Origin: Nocardioides glacieisoli
Lineage (GTDB): Bacteria; Actinomycetota; Actinomycetes; Propionibacteriales; Nocardioidaceae
Reading direction: 5' to 3'
NCBI RefSeq assembly: GCF_004137245.1
Contig: NZ_SDWS01000003.1
Span: 124,001-188,000 of the forward strand
DNA: 64,000 bases
Under the pieces are notes generated by a model. That model had not been told where the DNA came from. It made no database searches and saw nothing but the letters and a program-made list of their open reading frames with translations. A program made the position numbers and the translations under genes. Positions 9,370-22,173 of the stretch are shown here, one piece after another; the stretch's first letter is position 1, and each line of letters begins with the position of its first letter.

Positions 9370-10227
9370 ATGGGGATCGTGCTGGGACCGAACCGCTACG
9401 GCAAGGCGGAGAACCGCGTCGTCCGGATCGTGCGCGACACGCCGCGCCACGAGATCCGCGACCTCAACGTCTCGACCTCGCTCCGTGGCGACTTCGCCGC
9501 TGCCCACACCGATGGCGACCAGTCGCAGGTGCTGCCCACCGACACCCAGAAGAACACCGCGTTCGCCTACGCCAAGCAGCACGGCATCTCCTCGCCCGAG
9601 GACTACGCGCTGGCGCTGGGCAGCCGGTTGCTCGAGGCGACGCCGGCAGGGACCGGCGCGACGATCGCGGTGGAGGAGTACGCCTGGGACCGGATCGAGG
9701 TCGACGGCGCCGGCCACGACCACGCGTTCGTCCGCCGCGGGGGAGAGGTGCGCACCACCACCGTCGACCTCACGCGCGACGGCGCGACGGTCGTCAGCGG
9801 ACTCCAGGACCTGGTCGTGCTGAAGTCCACCGGCTCGGAGTTCAAGGACTTCCTGCGCGACGAGTACACGACGCTGCCCGACGCCGACGACCGGATCCTG
9901 GCGACCGCGCTGCGGGCCGACTGGCGCTACGTCCCCGGAGCCGACGTCGACTGGAACACGACGTACGACGCCGTGCGGGCGCTGCTGCTCGCCACCTTCG
10001 CGACGACCTACAGTCGGGCGCTCCAGGAGACCCTCTACGCGATGGGCCGGGCAGTGCTGGAGGCGCACGACGACATCGCCGAGATCTCCTTCGCGGCCCC
10101 CAACAAGCACCACCACCTCGTCGACCTCTCTCCCTTCGGCCTGGAGAACCCGGGTGAGGTGTTCATCGCCGCCGACCGTCCCTACGGGCTGATCGAGGCG
10201 ACCGTGACCCGCGAGGAGGAGCGATGA
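9370..10227 (+). CDS. pucL: Urate oxidase (uricase), cofactor-free
   Basis: Oxidises urate with O2 to 5-hydroxyisourate. The 285-residue length and tandem T-fold layout fit the family. Visible residues include the N-terminal RYGKAENRVVRIVRD with the catalytic Lys, LPTDTQKNTAFAYAK with the catalytic Thr, the uricase pattern STGSEFKDFLRDEYTTLPD, and NKHHHLVDLSPFGLENPGEVF, which carries the third catalytic residue (His). Its stop overlaps the OHCU decarboxylase start (ATGA, 10224-10227), so the labile product passes to co-translated downstream enzymes. Very high confidence. Confidence 0.97.
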   Translation: MGIVLGPNRYGKAENRVVRIVRDTPRHEIRDLNVSTSLRGDFAAAHTDGDQSQVLPTDTQKNTAFAYAKQHGISSPEDYALALGSRLLEATPAGTGATIAVEEYAWDRIEVDGAGHDHAFVRRGGEVRTTTVDLTRDGATVVSGLQDLVVLKSTGSEFKDFLRDEYTTLPDADDRILATALRADWRYVPGADVDWNTTYDAVRALLLATFATTYSRALQETLYAMGRAVLEAHDDIAEISFAAPNKHHHLVDLSPFGLENPGEVFIAADRPYGLIEATVTREEER

Positions 10228-10718
10228 ACCTCGCGGAGTTCAACGCGATGGACGACGCGGCCGCCCGCGAGCGGCTGCTCGTCTGCCTCGACGTGCCGCG
10301 GTGGGCCGATGCCGTGGCGGCCGGGCGCCCCTACTCCGACATCGGCGAGGTCGAGGCGGCGATGTCCGCCGCCTCCGCGACGATCACCGACGACGAGCTC
10401 GAGCAGGCGCTGGCCCGCCACCCGCGGATCGGCGAGCGTGCGGATGCGGCCAAGCACGATGCGGCGCACTCGGCCCGCGAGCAGTCCGGGGTCGACCACT
10501 CCGACGCCGACCTGGCGCGTCGCCTCGAGGAGGGCAACCGGGCCTACGAGGAGCGCTTCGGCCGGGTCTTCATCGTACGGGCGGCCGGCCGCAGCGGGCA
10601 GGACGTCCTCGACCACCTGCAGCACCGGCTCGACAACACCGACGAGCTCGAGCGGGCCGCCACGATCGACCAGCTGACGCAGATCGCCCAGCTCCGGATC
10701 CGGGAGGTGCTGTCCTGA
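10224..10718 (+). CDS. uraD: 2-oxo-4-hydroxy-4-carboxy-5-ureidoimidazoline (OHCU) decarboxylase
   Basis: Decarboxylates OHCU to S-allantoin. It is a 164-residue, all-helical protein. The active-site pattern HPRIGERAD is present, preceded by the NAMDDAAARERLLVCLDVPRWAD start typical of the family, and FGRVFIVRAAGRSGQDVLDHL forms the C-terminal conserved helix. In this operon it is placed before the HIU hydrolase gene although it acts after it. It overlaps uricase by four bases and its stop shares a base with the next ATG (10718). Confidence 0.95.
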   Translation: MNLAEFNAMDDAAARERLLVCLDVPRWADAVAAGRPYSDIGEVEAAMSAASATITDDELEQALARHPRIGERADAAKHDAAHSAREQSGVDHSDADLARRLEEGNRAYEERFGRVFIVRAAGRSGQDVLDHLQHRLDNTDELERAATIDQLTQIAQLRIREVLS

Positions 10719-11038
10719 TGACGTCACTGAGCACCCACGTCCTCGACACCTCGACGGGCCGGCCGGCGGTCGGCGTGCAGGTGTCCCTGTCGACGGCCGA
10801 CGGCAGCCTCGTGGCCGAGGGCGTCACCGACGACGACGGGCGCGTTGCCCCGCTCGCCGGCGACCTCGCGCCCGGTGACCACGTCCTGCGCTTCGACACG
10901 GGCGCGTGGTTCGCGGCCCAGGGGACCACCGCGTTCTACCCCGAGGTCGTCGTCACCTTCACGGTCGCCGACGACCGGCACCACCACGTGCCGCTGCTGC
11001 TCAACCCCTTCGGCTACTCGACCTACCGTGGCAGCTGA
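10718..11038 (+). CDS. uraH: 5-hydroxyisourate hydrolase (transthyretin-like)
   Basis: Hydrolyses 5-hydroxyisourate, the uricase product, to OHCU. It has 106 residues, the normal size for a bacterial HIUase. The N-terminal LSTHVLDTSTGRPA supplies the first active-site His, HHHVPLLLNPFGYSTYRGS the second, and the protein ends with the diagnostic YRGS tetrapeptide. The ATG at 10718 overlaps the uraD stop by one base; the frame extends upstream but that part is the shadow of uraD. The allantoinase GTG lies within its last 11 bases. Confidence 0.96.
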   Translation: MTSLSTHVLDTSTGRPAVGVQVSLSTADGSLVAEGVTDDDGRVAPLAGDLAPGDHVLRFDTGAWFAAQGTTAFYPEVVVTFTVADDRHHHVPLLLNPFGYSTYRGS

Positions 11039-12365
11039 GCCGGACCTCGTCGTCCGCGCCCGGCGGGCCATCGTCGACGGCGAGGAACGCGCCGTCGCGG
11101 TTGAGGTGACGGGCGGCGTGATCACGGCCATCCACGCGTACGACGCCGACGTCGAGGCAACCCACGAGCACGAGCTCGCCGACGACGAGGTCCTGCTGCC
11201 AGGACTGGTCGACACGCACGTGCACGTCAACGAGCCCGGACGCACCGAGTGGGAGGGCTTTGCGAGCGCGACCCGCGCGGCGGCCGCCGGCGGCGTCACC
11301 ACGATCGTCGACATGCCGCTCAACAGCATCCCGCCGACCACGACGCTCGCGGCGCTGGACGTCAAGCGCGAGGCGGCGCAGGGCCAGACGTGGGTCGACG
11401 TCGGCTTCTGGGGTGGGGCCGTGCCCGGCAACGTCCCCGACCTCGCCGACCTCCACGGGGCGGGGGTGTTCGGCTTCAAGTGCTTCCTGCTCGACTCGGG
11501 CGTCGACGAGTTCCCGCACCTGGAGGCGCACGCGTTCCGGACCGCGATGGCCGAGACCGCCCGGCTCGGCGCGCTGATGATCGTGCACGCCGAGGACGGG
11601 GAGGCGATCGACGAGTGCGAGCACGGAGCGGCGTACGCCGGTTTCCTCGAGAGCCGTCCGGGCGAGGCCGAGGAGCGCGCGATCGAGCTGGTCCTAGCGA
11701 CCGCGCGCGCCACCGGCGGCCGTGCCCACGTCGTGCACCTCAGCGCGTCGGGGGCGGTCCCCGCGCTGCATGCCGCCCGCGCCGCCGGCGTCGACGTCAG
11801 CGTCGAGACCTGCCCGCACTACCTGCACTTCGAGGCCGGCTCGATCGCCGACGGCGCGACCGAGCTCAAGTGCTGCCCGCCGATCCGCGACGCCACCAAC
11901 CGCGACGCCCTCTGGGCCGCGCTGGGCAGCGGCGACATCGACATGGTCGTCAGCGATCACTCGCCGTGCACCGCCGAGCTCAAGCGGCAGGACACCGGCG
12001 ACTTCGCCGAGGCCTGGGGCGGCATCGCGTCGCTGCAGCTGGGCCTGCCGGCCGTCTGGACGTCCGCGCGCGAGCGGGGCGTGCCGCTGACCGACGTCGT
12101 GCGCTGGATGTCGACGACGCCGGCCCGTCGGGTCGGGCTGACCGGCAAGGGGGAGATCGCGGTCGGGGCCGACGCCGACCTCTGCGTCTTCGCGCCCGAG
12201 GAGTCGTGGACGGTGGACGTCACCAGGCTGCACCACAAGAACCCGGTCACGCCCTACGCCGGGCGTACGCTCACCGGCACCGTCCGCGCGACCTGGTTGC
12301 GCGGTGCACAGATCGAACTCGCCGACGACCCGCGCGGACGGCTGTTGAGAAGGGGAGACCGATGA
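11028..12365 (+). CDS. allB: Allantoinase
   Basis: Opens the allantoin ring to allantoate; a binuclear-metal amidohydrolase. It has 445 residues, the normal size. DTHVHVNEPGRTEWEGF gives the first metal ligands, GVFGFKCFLLDSG the carboxylated bridging Lys, with HAEDGEAIDE, HVVHLSASGAVPAL and SDHSPC (final Asp/His) following in order. Start: a GTG at 11028 giving MAAEPDLVVRA, which fits the family start and overlaps the HIUase end by 11 bases; longer frames read into uraH. Its stop overlaps the next start (ATGA). Confidence 0.95.
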   Translation: MAAEPDLVVRARRAIVDGEERAVAVEVTGGVITAIHAYDADVEATHEHELADDEVLLPGLVDTHVHVNEPGRTEWEGFASATRAAAAGGVTTIVDMPLNSIPPTTTLAALDVKREAAQGQTWVDVGFWGGAVPGNVPDLADLHGAGVFGFKCFLLDSGVDEFPHLEAHAFRTAMAETARLGALMIVHAEDGEAIDECEHGAAYAGFLESRPGEAEERAIELVLATARATGGRAHVVHLSASGAVPALHAARAAGVDVSVETCPHYLHFEAGSIADGATELKCCPPIRDATNRDALWAALGSGDIDMVVSDHSPCTAELKRQDTGDFAEAWGGIASLQLGLPAVWTSARERGVPLTDVVRWMSTTPARRVGLTGKGEIAVGADADLCVFAPEESWTVDVTRLHHKNPVTPYAGRTLTGTVRATWLRGAQIELADDPRGRLLRRGDR

Positions 12366-13180
12366 ACTACCACGTGCCCACGGGTGGGCTGCCTGCGCAG
12401 ACCGAGCTCACGACCGACCGCGCCGTCTTCACGGAGGCGTACGCCGTGCTCCCGCGCGGCACCATGCGCGACATCGTCACCAGCCGGCTGCCCCACTGGG
12501 ACGACACCCGGCTCTGGGTGATCGCCCGCCCGCTGTCCGGCTTCGCCGAGACCTTCTCGTGGTACGTCGTCGAGGTGGCCGCGGGCGGCGGCTCGGACCG
12601 CCCCGACGACGACCCCGACGCCGAGAGCGTGCTGTTCGTCGTCGGCGGCACCGTGGCGCTGGCGATCGACGGGGTGCAGCACCGGATGGGTGCCGGCGGC
12701 TACGCCTTCCTCCCGCCGGGCGCCGCGTGGACGCTGCGCAACGACGGCGACGAGGGGGCGACCTTCCACTGGATCCGCAAGGCCTACGAGCGGGTCGACG
12801 GCGTCGAGGTGCCCGAGCCGTTCGTCACCGCCGAGGTCGACGTGGCGATCGAGCCGATGCCCGGGACCGACGGCGCCTGGGGCACGCAGCGCTTCGTCGA
12901 CCCGCTCGACGTGCGCCACGACATGCACGTCAACATCGTCAGCTTCGAGCCCGGCGGCGCGATCCCCTTCCCCGAGACGCACGTCATGGAGCACGGCCTC
13001 TACGTCCTCGAGGGCAAGGCGGTCTACCTGCTCAACAAGGACTGGGTCGAGGTGCAGGCGGGCGACTTCATGTGGCTGCGTGCCTTCTGCCCGCAGGCCT
13101 GCTACGCCGGCGGACCGGGCCGGTTCCGCTACCTGCTCTACAAGGACGTCAACCGGCACCCGCGGCTGGGGATCCGATGA
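12362..13180 (+). CDS. allE: (S)-ureidoglycine aminohydrolase, bicupin
   Basis: Converts S-ureidoglycine to S-ureidoglycolate and ammonia, using a Mn-containing cupin site. The 272-residue chain holds two cupin domains: the first around SVLFVVGGTVALAIDG, the second with FEPGGAIPFPETHVMEH and LYVLEGKAVYLL, where the ETHxxEH spacing is the likely metal site. Its substrate is produced by allantoate amidohydrolase, which is not encoded in this window. It overlaps both neighbours by four bases, and GGGGAGACCG precedes the ATG. Confidence 0.9.
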   Translation: MNYHVPTGGLPAQTELTTDRAVFTEAYAVLPRGTMRDIVTSRLPHWDDTRLWVIARPLSGFAETFSWYVVEVAAGGGSDRPDDDPDAESVLFVVGGTVALAIDGVQHRMGAGGYAFLPPGAAWTLRNDGDEGATFHWIRKAYERVDGVEVPEPFVTAEVDVAIEPMPGTDGAWGTQRFVDPLDVRHDMHVNIVSFEPGGAIPFPETHVMEHGLYVLEGKAVYLLNKDWVEVQAGDFMWLRAFCPQACYAGGPGRFRYLLYKDVNRHPRLGIR

Positions 13181-14555
13181 CCGAGCCACACATCACCGTC
13201 AACGGGCGCCCGCGCGCGCTCGGTGCGACGCCCGCCCACACCAACGCGCTCGACTTCCTGCGCGGCCTCGGCCTCACCGGGGCCAAGGAGGGCTGCGCCG
13301 AGGGGGAGTGCGGCGCCTGCGCCGTGATGGTCGCGCGCCCCGACGGCGAGGGCAGCCGGTGGACGCCGGTCAACGCCTGCCTCGTGCCCGCTGCCGCCCT
13401 CGACGGCCAGGAGGTCGTCACGGCCGAGGGCCTCGGCAGCCCCGACGACCTGCACCCGGTCCAGGCCGAGCTCGCGGAGCGTGGCGGGTCGCAGTGCGGC
13501 TACTGCACGCCCGGGTTCGTCTGCTCGATGGCCGCCGAGTACTACCGGCCCGGCCGCGAGGACTTCGACCTCCACGCCATCGGCGGCAACCTCTGCCGCT
13601 GCACGGGCTACCGGCCGATCCGCGACGCGGCGGCCGCGCTCGGCCCCGCCCCTGCCGACGACCCGTTCGCCGAGCGCTGCATGCATGCCGCGCCCGCGAG
13701 CGTGCCCACCCGGCTCGACGACTTCGCCCGTCCTGCCGACCTCCACGACGCCCTCGCCCTGCTCGCCGAGCACCCGGACGCGACCGTGGTCGCCGGCTCC
13801 ACCGACTGGGGTGTGGAGGTCAACCTCCGCGGCCGCCGGGCGTCGTACGTCGTCGCGGTCGACCGGTTGCCCGAGCTGCGGCAGCTGGTGGTCGGCGACG
13901 AGATCGAGATCGGCGCGGCACTCACCCTCAGCGAGGTCGAGGCCGGCCTCGGCGGCAGCGTCCCGCTGCTGGACCGGGTCTGGCCGCTCTTCGCGTCGCG
14001 GCTGATCCGCAACGGTGCGACCATCGGCGGCAACCTCGGCACCGCGTCGCCGATCGGCGACCTGGCGCCGGCCCTGCTCGCCCTGGATGCGAGGCTCGTG
14101 CTCGCGTCGGCCGACGGGTATCGCGAGGTCGCCCTCGCGGACTACTTCACCGGCTACCGCGAGAGCGTGAAGCGCCCCGACGAGCTGATCCGCAGCGTGC
14201 GGATCCCGACGCCGCTGGCGTCGCACACCACCTTCCGCAAGATCTCGAAGCGGCGCCTCGACGACATCTCCAGCGTGGCCGTCGCCGCCGCGCTCGACGT
14301 CGTCGACGGCACCGTCGCGAGGGCCCGGATCGGGCTCGGTGGCGTCGCGGCCACGCCGATCAGGGCGCTCGCCACCGAGGCGGCGCTGGAAGGTCGGCCG
14401 TGGACCCTCGACACCGTCGAGGAGGCGGCCGCGGTCATGGCGGGGGAGGGCACCCCGATCGACGACCAGCGGGCGAGCGCGGCGTACCGCTCCGCGATGC
14501 TCGGCAACGCCCTGCGGGCCTGGTGGAGCGAAGGCTCGCAGGAGGGGGAGTCGCG

Positions 14556-14559
<4 letters not shown>
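13177..14559 (+). CDS. xdhA: Xanthine dehydrogenase, FeS/FAD subunit
   Basis: Passes electrons from the molybdenum subunit to NAD+. The 460 residues carry a plant-type 2Fe-2S domain (GCAEGECGACAVM), an alpha-helical second cluster domain (SQCGYCTPGFVCSM and NLCRCTGYRPI) and a CO-dehydrogenase-flavoprotein-like FAD domain (VVAGSTDWGVEV, NGATIGGNLGTASPIGDL). A fused FeS-FAD chain is the normal two-subunit bacterial XDH arrangement. It overlaps allE and xdhB by four bases each. The substrate assignment to xanthine/hypoxanthine is supported by guanine deaminase and uricase in the same operon. Confidence 0.95.
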
Positions 14560-16912
<2,353 letters not shown>

Positions 16913-16916
<4 letters not shown>

Positions 16917-17734
16917 GCTGGCTGACCGCCGTCCAACGGCTCCGCACGCAGCGGGAGGCGGGCGTCCTGGTCACGGTGACCGACGTACGCGGCCACGCAC
17001 CGCGCGACGCCGGCGCGAAGATGGTCGTCGCCGAGGCGCGCACCTGGGGCAGCGTCGGCGGCGGCAACCTCGAGGAGACGGCCGTCGCCCGCGCCCGGGC
17101 GATGCTCGTCGCGGGAGCCGCCGAGCCCGAGCGGCTCGAGGTCGGGCTGAGCGACAAGGCGCGCACCGACCACGGCCGCCAGTGCTGCGGGGGCGAGGTC
17201 ACGCTGCTCCTCGAGCCGCTGCCGGTCGTTCCGTCCGTCGCCGTCTTCGGCGTGGGCCACGTCGGGCTCGAGCTGGCCCGGGTCCTGTCCGGCCACGACC
17301 TCGACCTCCACCTCGTCGACTCGCGCGCCGGCCAGCTGGCCGACGACCGGCTGGCCCCGGTGCTGGCGGGCGAGGCGCGGGTCGAGGTCCACCGTGCGCC
17401 CGTCCCCGAGCTCGCCCTCGGCGCGATCCCGCCCGGCACCCACGTCCTCGTGATGACGCACGACCACGCAGAGGACTTCGCGCTCTGCGACGCCGCGCTG
17501 CGGTGCACCCACCTCGCCACGATCGGCCTCATCGGGTCCGACGCGAAGTGGACCCGGTTCCGCACCGGCCTGACGGTCGAGGGCCACGACGAGCCGACCA
17601 TCGCCCGGATCCGCTGCCCGATCGGACTGCCCGGTCTGGGAGGCAGCGGCAAGGAGCCGGCCACGATCGCGGTGTCGGTCGCGGCCGAGCTGCTTGATTT
17701 GTTCGCCGCCGACCGGGCGCGGGCGGTCCGATGA
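16913..17734 (+). CDS. xdhC: XdhC family molybdenum-cofactor insertion/sulfuration protein
   Basis: A chaperone that binds the molybdenum cofactor and helps sulfurate and load it into XdhB. The 273-residue chain has the XdhC N-terminal domain with GSVGGGNLEETAVARA and the Cys pair in RQCCGGEVTLLLEP, then a C-terminal Rossmann domain (VAVFGVGHVGLELARVL, LIGSDAKWTRFR, CPIGLPGLGGSGKEPATIA). The GTG start at 16913 overlaps the xdhB stop by four bases; a longer frame reads out of register through xdhB. Confidence 0.94.
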
Positions 17735-19072
17735 TCGACGCCGCTGCGAGCCCGGGGTTCCTCTACCGGGCCCGGGCCTTCGACACGCCCGTCGACCCGT
17801 TCACGAGCGCCGACGGTCCGGGGTTCCGACACGACGACGACCTCGGCCTGCTCGTGTCGCACGACGACGGCACCATCGTCGCCCGCGGCCCGTTCGCGAC
17901 GGTTGCCGAGGCTCATCCCACGGCGCCGGTGATCGACCTGCGCGACGGCATCCTGCTCCCGGGGCTGGTCGACACCCACGTCCACTTCCCGCAGGTGCGG
18001 GTGATCGGCGCGCTCGGGATGCCGCTGCTCGAGTGGCTCGACCGGTGCGCGTTGCCGGAGGAGCAGCGCCTCGCGTCACCGGCGTACGCCGCCACCATCG
18101 CCGGCGAGTTCGTCGCCGGCCTGGTCTCGGCCGGGACGACCACGTCGCTGGTCTTCGGGTCGCACTTCGCCTCCGCCGTCGACGCCCTCTTCGCCGAGGC
18201 CGAGCGCTTCGGGCTGCGGGTGACCAGCGGCCTCGTGGTGAGCGACCGGATCCTGCCCGAGCCGCTGCTGACCACCCCGGAGCGGGCCTACGACGAGTCC
18301 GTCGAGCTGGCGACGCGCTGGCACGGCAGCGGACGGTTGCGCTACGCCGTCACGCCGCGCTTCTCGCTGTCCGCCTCGGACCCGATCCTGGCCGCCTGCG
18401 GTGCGGTGATGGAGTCGGTGCGCGACGTCTGCTTCACCTCCCACGTCAACGAGAACAACGCCGAGGTCGCCACCGTCGCCGGTCAGTTCCCCGACCGCGC
18501 GCACTACGTCGACACCTACGACCACCACGCCCTCCTCGGCCCGCTCTCCGTCCTCGCCCACGACGTGCACCCCACCGACGCCGAGCTCGCCGTGATGGCG
18601 GCCCGCGGGTCGTCGGTGGCCTGGTGCCCGACCAGCAACGCCGCGCTCGGCTCCGGGCTGTTCCCGCTGCGCCGCCACCTCGACGCGGGCGTACGCGTCG
18701 CGCTCGGCAGCGACGTCGGGGCCGGCACCGGGTTCTCGATCTTCAAGGAGGGCCTGCAGGCCTACTTCCTCCAGCACCTCATGGGTGCGGAGGGGATGCC
18801 GCTCGGTGCCGGGCACCTGCTCCACCTGAGCACGTCGGCCGGCGCGGCCGCGCTCGGCCTGGCCGACACCGTCGGCGACCTGTCGGAGGGCAAGCAGTTC
18901 GACGCCCTCCTGCTCCGGCCGCCGCCCGGAACGGCGCTCGACATCGGCCTGCGGCACGCCGACTCGCCGGAGTCCGAGCTCGGCAAGATCTTCGCCCTCG
19001 CCTCGGACGCCGACGTGGCCGACGTCTGGGTGGGCGGCGAGCAGATCGCCTCCGGCGGCTTCGTGCGGCCGG

Positions 19073-20653
<1,581 letters not shown>

Positions 20654-20660
20654 GGCGGTC

Positions 20661-20670
20661 ACGATAGCCT
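20661..20670. promoter_or_regulatory. Overlapping divergent -10 boxes (aceB / lipoprotein)
   Basis: On the minus strand TATCGT (20661-20666) is 7 nt before the aceB ATG. On the plus strand TAGCCT (20665-20670) is 8 nt before the lipoprotein ATG at 20679. The two hexamers share bases 20665-20666. Confidence 0.5.
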
Positions 20671-20678
20671 CGGGCCCG

Positions 20679-21386
20679 ATGTTGCGAGCCCGACTGCTGA
20701 CCTGCGCCCTCGTGGTCCTCGCGCCCCTCCTCGCGGGGTGCGACGGCGACGAGCCGACGATCGCGCTGCTGGTCGCCGACGCCTCCGACTCCACGTCGCG
20801 CGCGGTCGACGCCGAGCAGTTCACCGACCGGGTCGAGGCGACCTGCGACGAGTGCCGCGTCACGGTGTACGACAGCGAGGGCGACGCGGACACGCAGCGG
20901 AGCCAGGTCCGTCAGGCAGAGGCCCGCAGCTCCGACGTGATCGTCGTCGTGCCGGTCGACGTCGACGACCTCGCGTCCCTGACCGGTCCCGAGGTGCCCG
21001 TCGTGTCGCTCGGCGAGCTGGTGCCGGGGTCGGACCGCTTCGTCGGCCTGGAGGGCGGCGACGTCCCCACGCAGTCGACGGACGACCTGCAGGCGGCGCG
21101 CGACGTGCTCCTCGGCGACGAGGAGTCGATGACCTACGTCCCGACCCGCGCGATGAGCGACCAGGCTGCCGACGTCGCCGTCGCGCTGCTCGCCGGCACG
21201 CCGCTCGACGACATGGGTGGGGCGGACGCGCAGGAGGTCGACGGCGTCGAGTCCTGGCTCTACGAGCACCAGGACGTCACGATCGACGACCTGACCTCCG
21301 TGTTGGTGGGACAGGGCGTGCTGACCCTCGACGAGCTGTGCAGCGGGACCGCCGAGAAGCGCTGCCAGAAGCTGGGGCTGAGATGA
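20679..21386 (+). CDS. Lipoprotein resembling a sugar-type periplasmic substrate-binding protein
   Basis: A 235-residue exported lipoprotein. The signal ends in the lipobox LLAGC, with Cys about 22 residues in, so it is anchored outside the membrane. The sequence after it (EPTIALLVADASDSTSRAVD, RSQVRQAEARSSDVIVVVPVD, GPEVPVVSLGELVPGSDRFV) follows the fold of type-1 (xylose/ribose-like) binding proteins, but it is shorter than the usual roughly 300 residues and no permease or ATPase gene is near. The C-terminus carries a Cys pair (ELCSGTAEKRCQ). Ligand unknown; it could be a sensor partner or an orphan binding protein. The start is set by a -10 box 8 nt upstream. Confidence 0.7.
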   Translation: MLRARLLTCALVVLAPLLAGCDGDEPTIALLVADASDSTSRAVDAEQFTDRVEATCDECRVTVYDSEGDADTQRSQVRQAEARSSDVIVVVPVDVDDLASLTGPEVPVVSLGELVPGSDRFVGLEGGDVPTQSTDDLQAARDVLLGDEESMTYVPTRAMSDQAADVAVALLAGTPLDDMGGADAQEVDGVESWLYEHQDVTIDDLTSVLVGQGVLTLDELCSGTAEKRCQKLGLR

Positions 21387-21396
21387 TGGCTCCACG

Positions 21397-22170
21397 ATGA
21401 TCGAGATCCTCACGCCCGTCCAGGTCGACCGGGCCCGTCGTACGGGCGCCCTGGTCGCCGACATCCTCGCCACGCTGCGCGGGCGGAGCATGGTCGGCAC
21501 CAACCTGCTCGAGCTCGACCGGTGGACCGCCGAGATGATCCGCGACGCGGGCGCCGAGTCCTGCTACGTCGACTACGCGCCGTCCTTCGGCCGCGGGCCG
21601 TTCGGCCACTACGTCTGCACCGCCGTCAACGACGCGGTGCTGCACGGTCGCCCGCGCGACCAGCGGCTCGCCGACGGCGACCTGCTGACCCTCGACCTCG
21701 CGGTCCGGCTCGACGGCGTCGCCGCCGACTCCGCGATCAGCTTCGTCGTGGGGGAGAGCCGACCGGCCGGGAGCGTCGAGATGATCGAGACCACGCAGCG
21801 CGCGCTGGCGGCCGGCATCGCCGCGGCCGGTCCGGGCGCGAAGATCGGTGACCTCTCCCACGCGATCGGCAGCGTCCTGCGTGAGGCCGGCTACCCGATC
21901 AACATGCAGTTCGGCGGCCACGGCATCGGCACGACGATGCACCAGGACCCGCACGTCTCCAACGACGGCCGACCGGGCCGTGGGTACAAGCTCCGCCCCG
22001 GCCTGCTGCTCGCCCTCGAGCCGTGGATCATGGCCGACACCGACGAGCTCGTCACCGACGAGGACGGCTGGACGCTCCGCAGCGCCACCGGCTGCCTGAC
22101 GGCCCACAGCGAGCACACGATCGCCATCACCGAGGACGGTGCGGAGATCCTGACCCTGCCCTCGCGCTAG
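21397..22170 (+). CDS. map: Methionine aminopeptidase, type I
   Basis: Removes the initiator Met from nascent proteins. The 257 residues have the pita-bread fold with metal ligands in order: LTLDLAVRLDGVAADSA (two Asp), GGHGIGTTMHQDPHVSND (His), LLALEPWIM (Glu) and LTAHSEHTIAITEDG (Glu). No zinc-finger or linker extension is present at the N-terminus. Actinobacteria usually have more than one map gene; this may be a second copy rather than the one in the ribosomal cluster. It lies 10 bases after the lipoprotein stop and converges on the MMPL gene with three bases between. Confidence 0.9.
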   Translation: MIEILTPVQVDRARRTGALVADILATLRGRSMVGTNLLELDRWTAEMIRDAGAESCYVDYAPSFGRGPFGHYVCTAVNDAVLHGRPRDQRLADGDLLTLDLAVRLDGVAADSAISFVVGESRPAGSVEMIETTQRALAAGIAAAGPGAKIGDLSHAIGSVLREAGYPINMQFGGHGIGTTMHQDPHVSNDGRPGRGYKLRPGLLLALEPWIMADTDELVTDEDGWTLRSATGCLTAHSEHTIAITEDGAEILTLPSR

Positions 22171-22173
22171 AGG

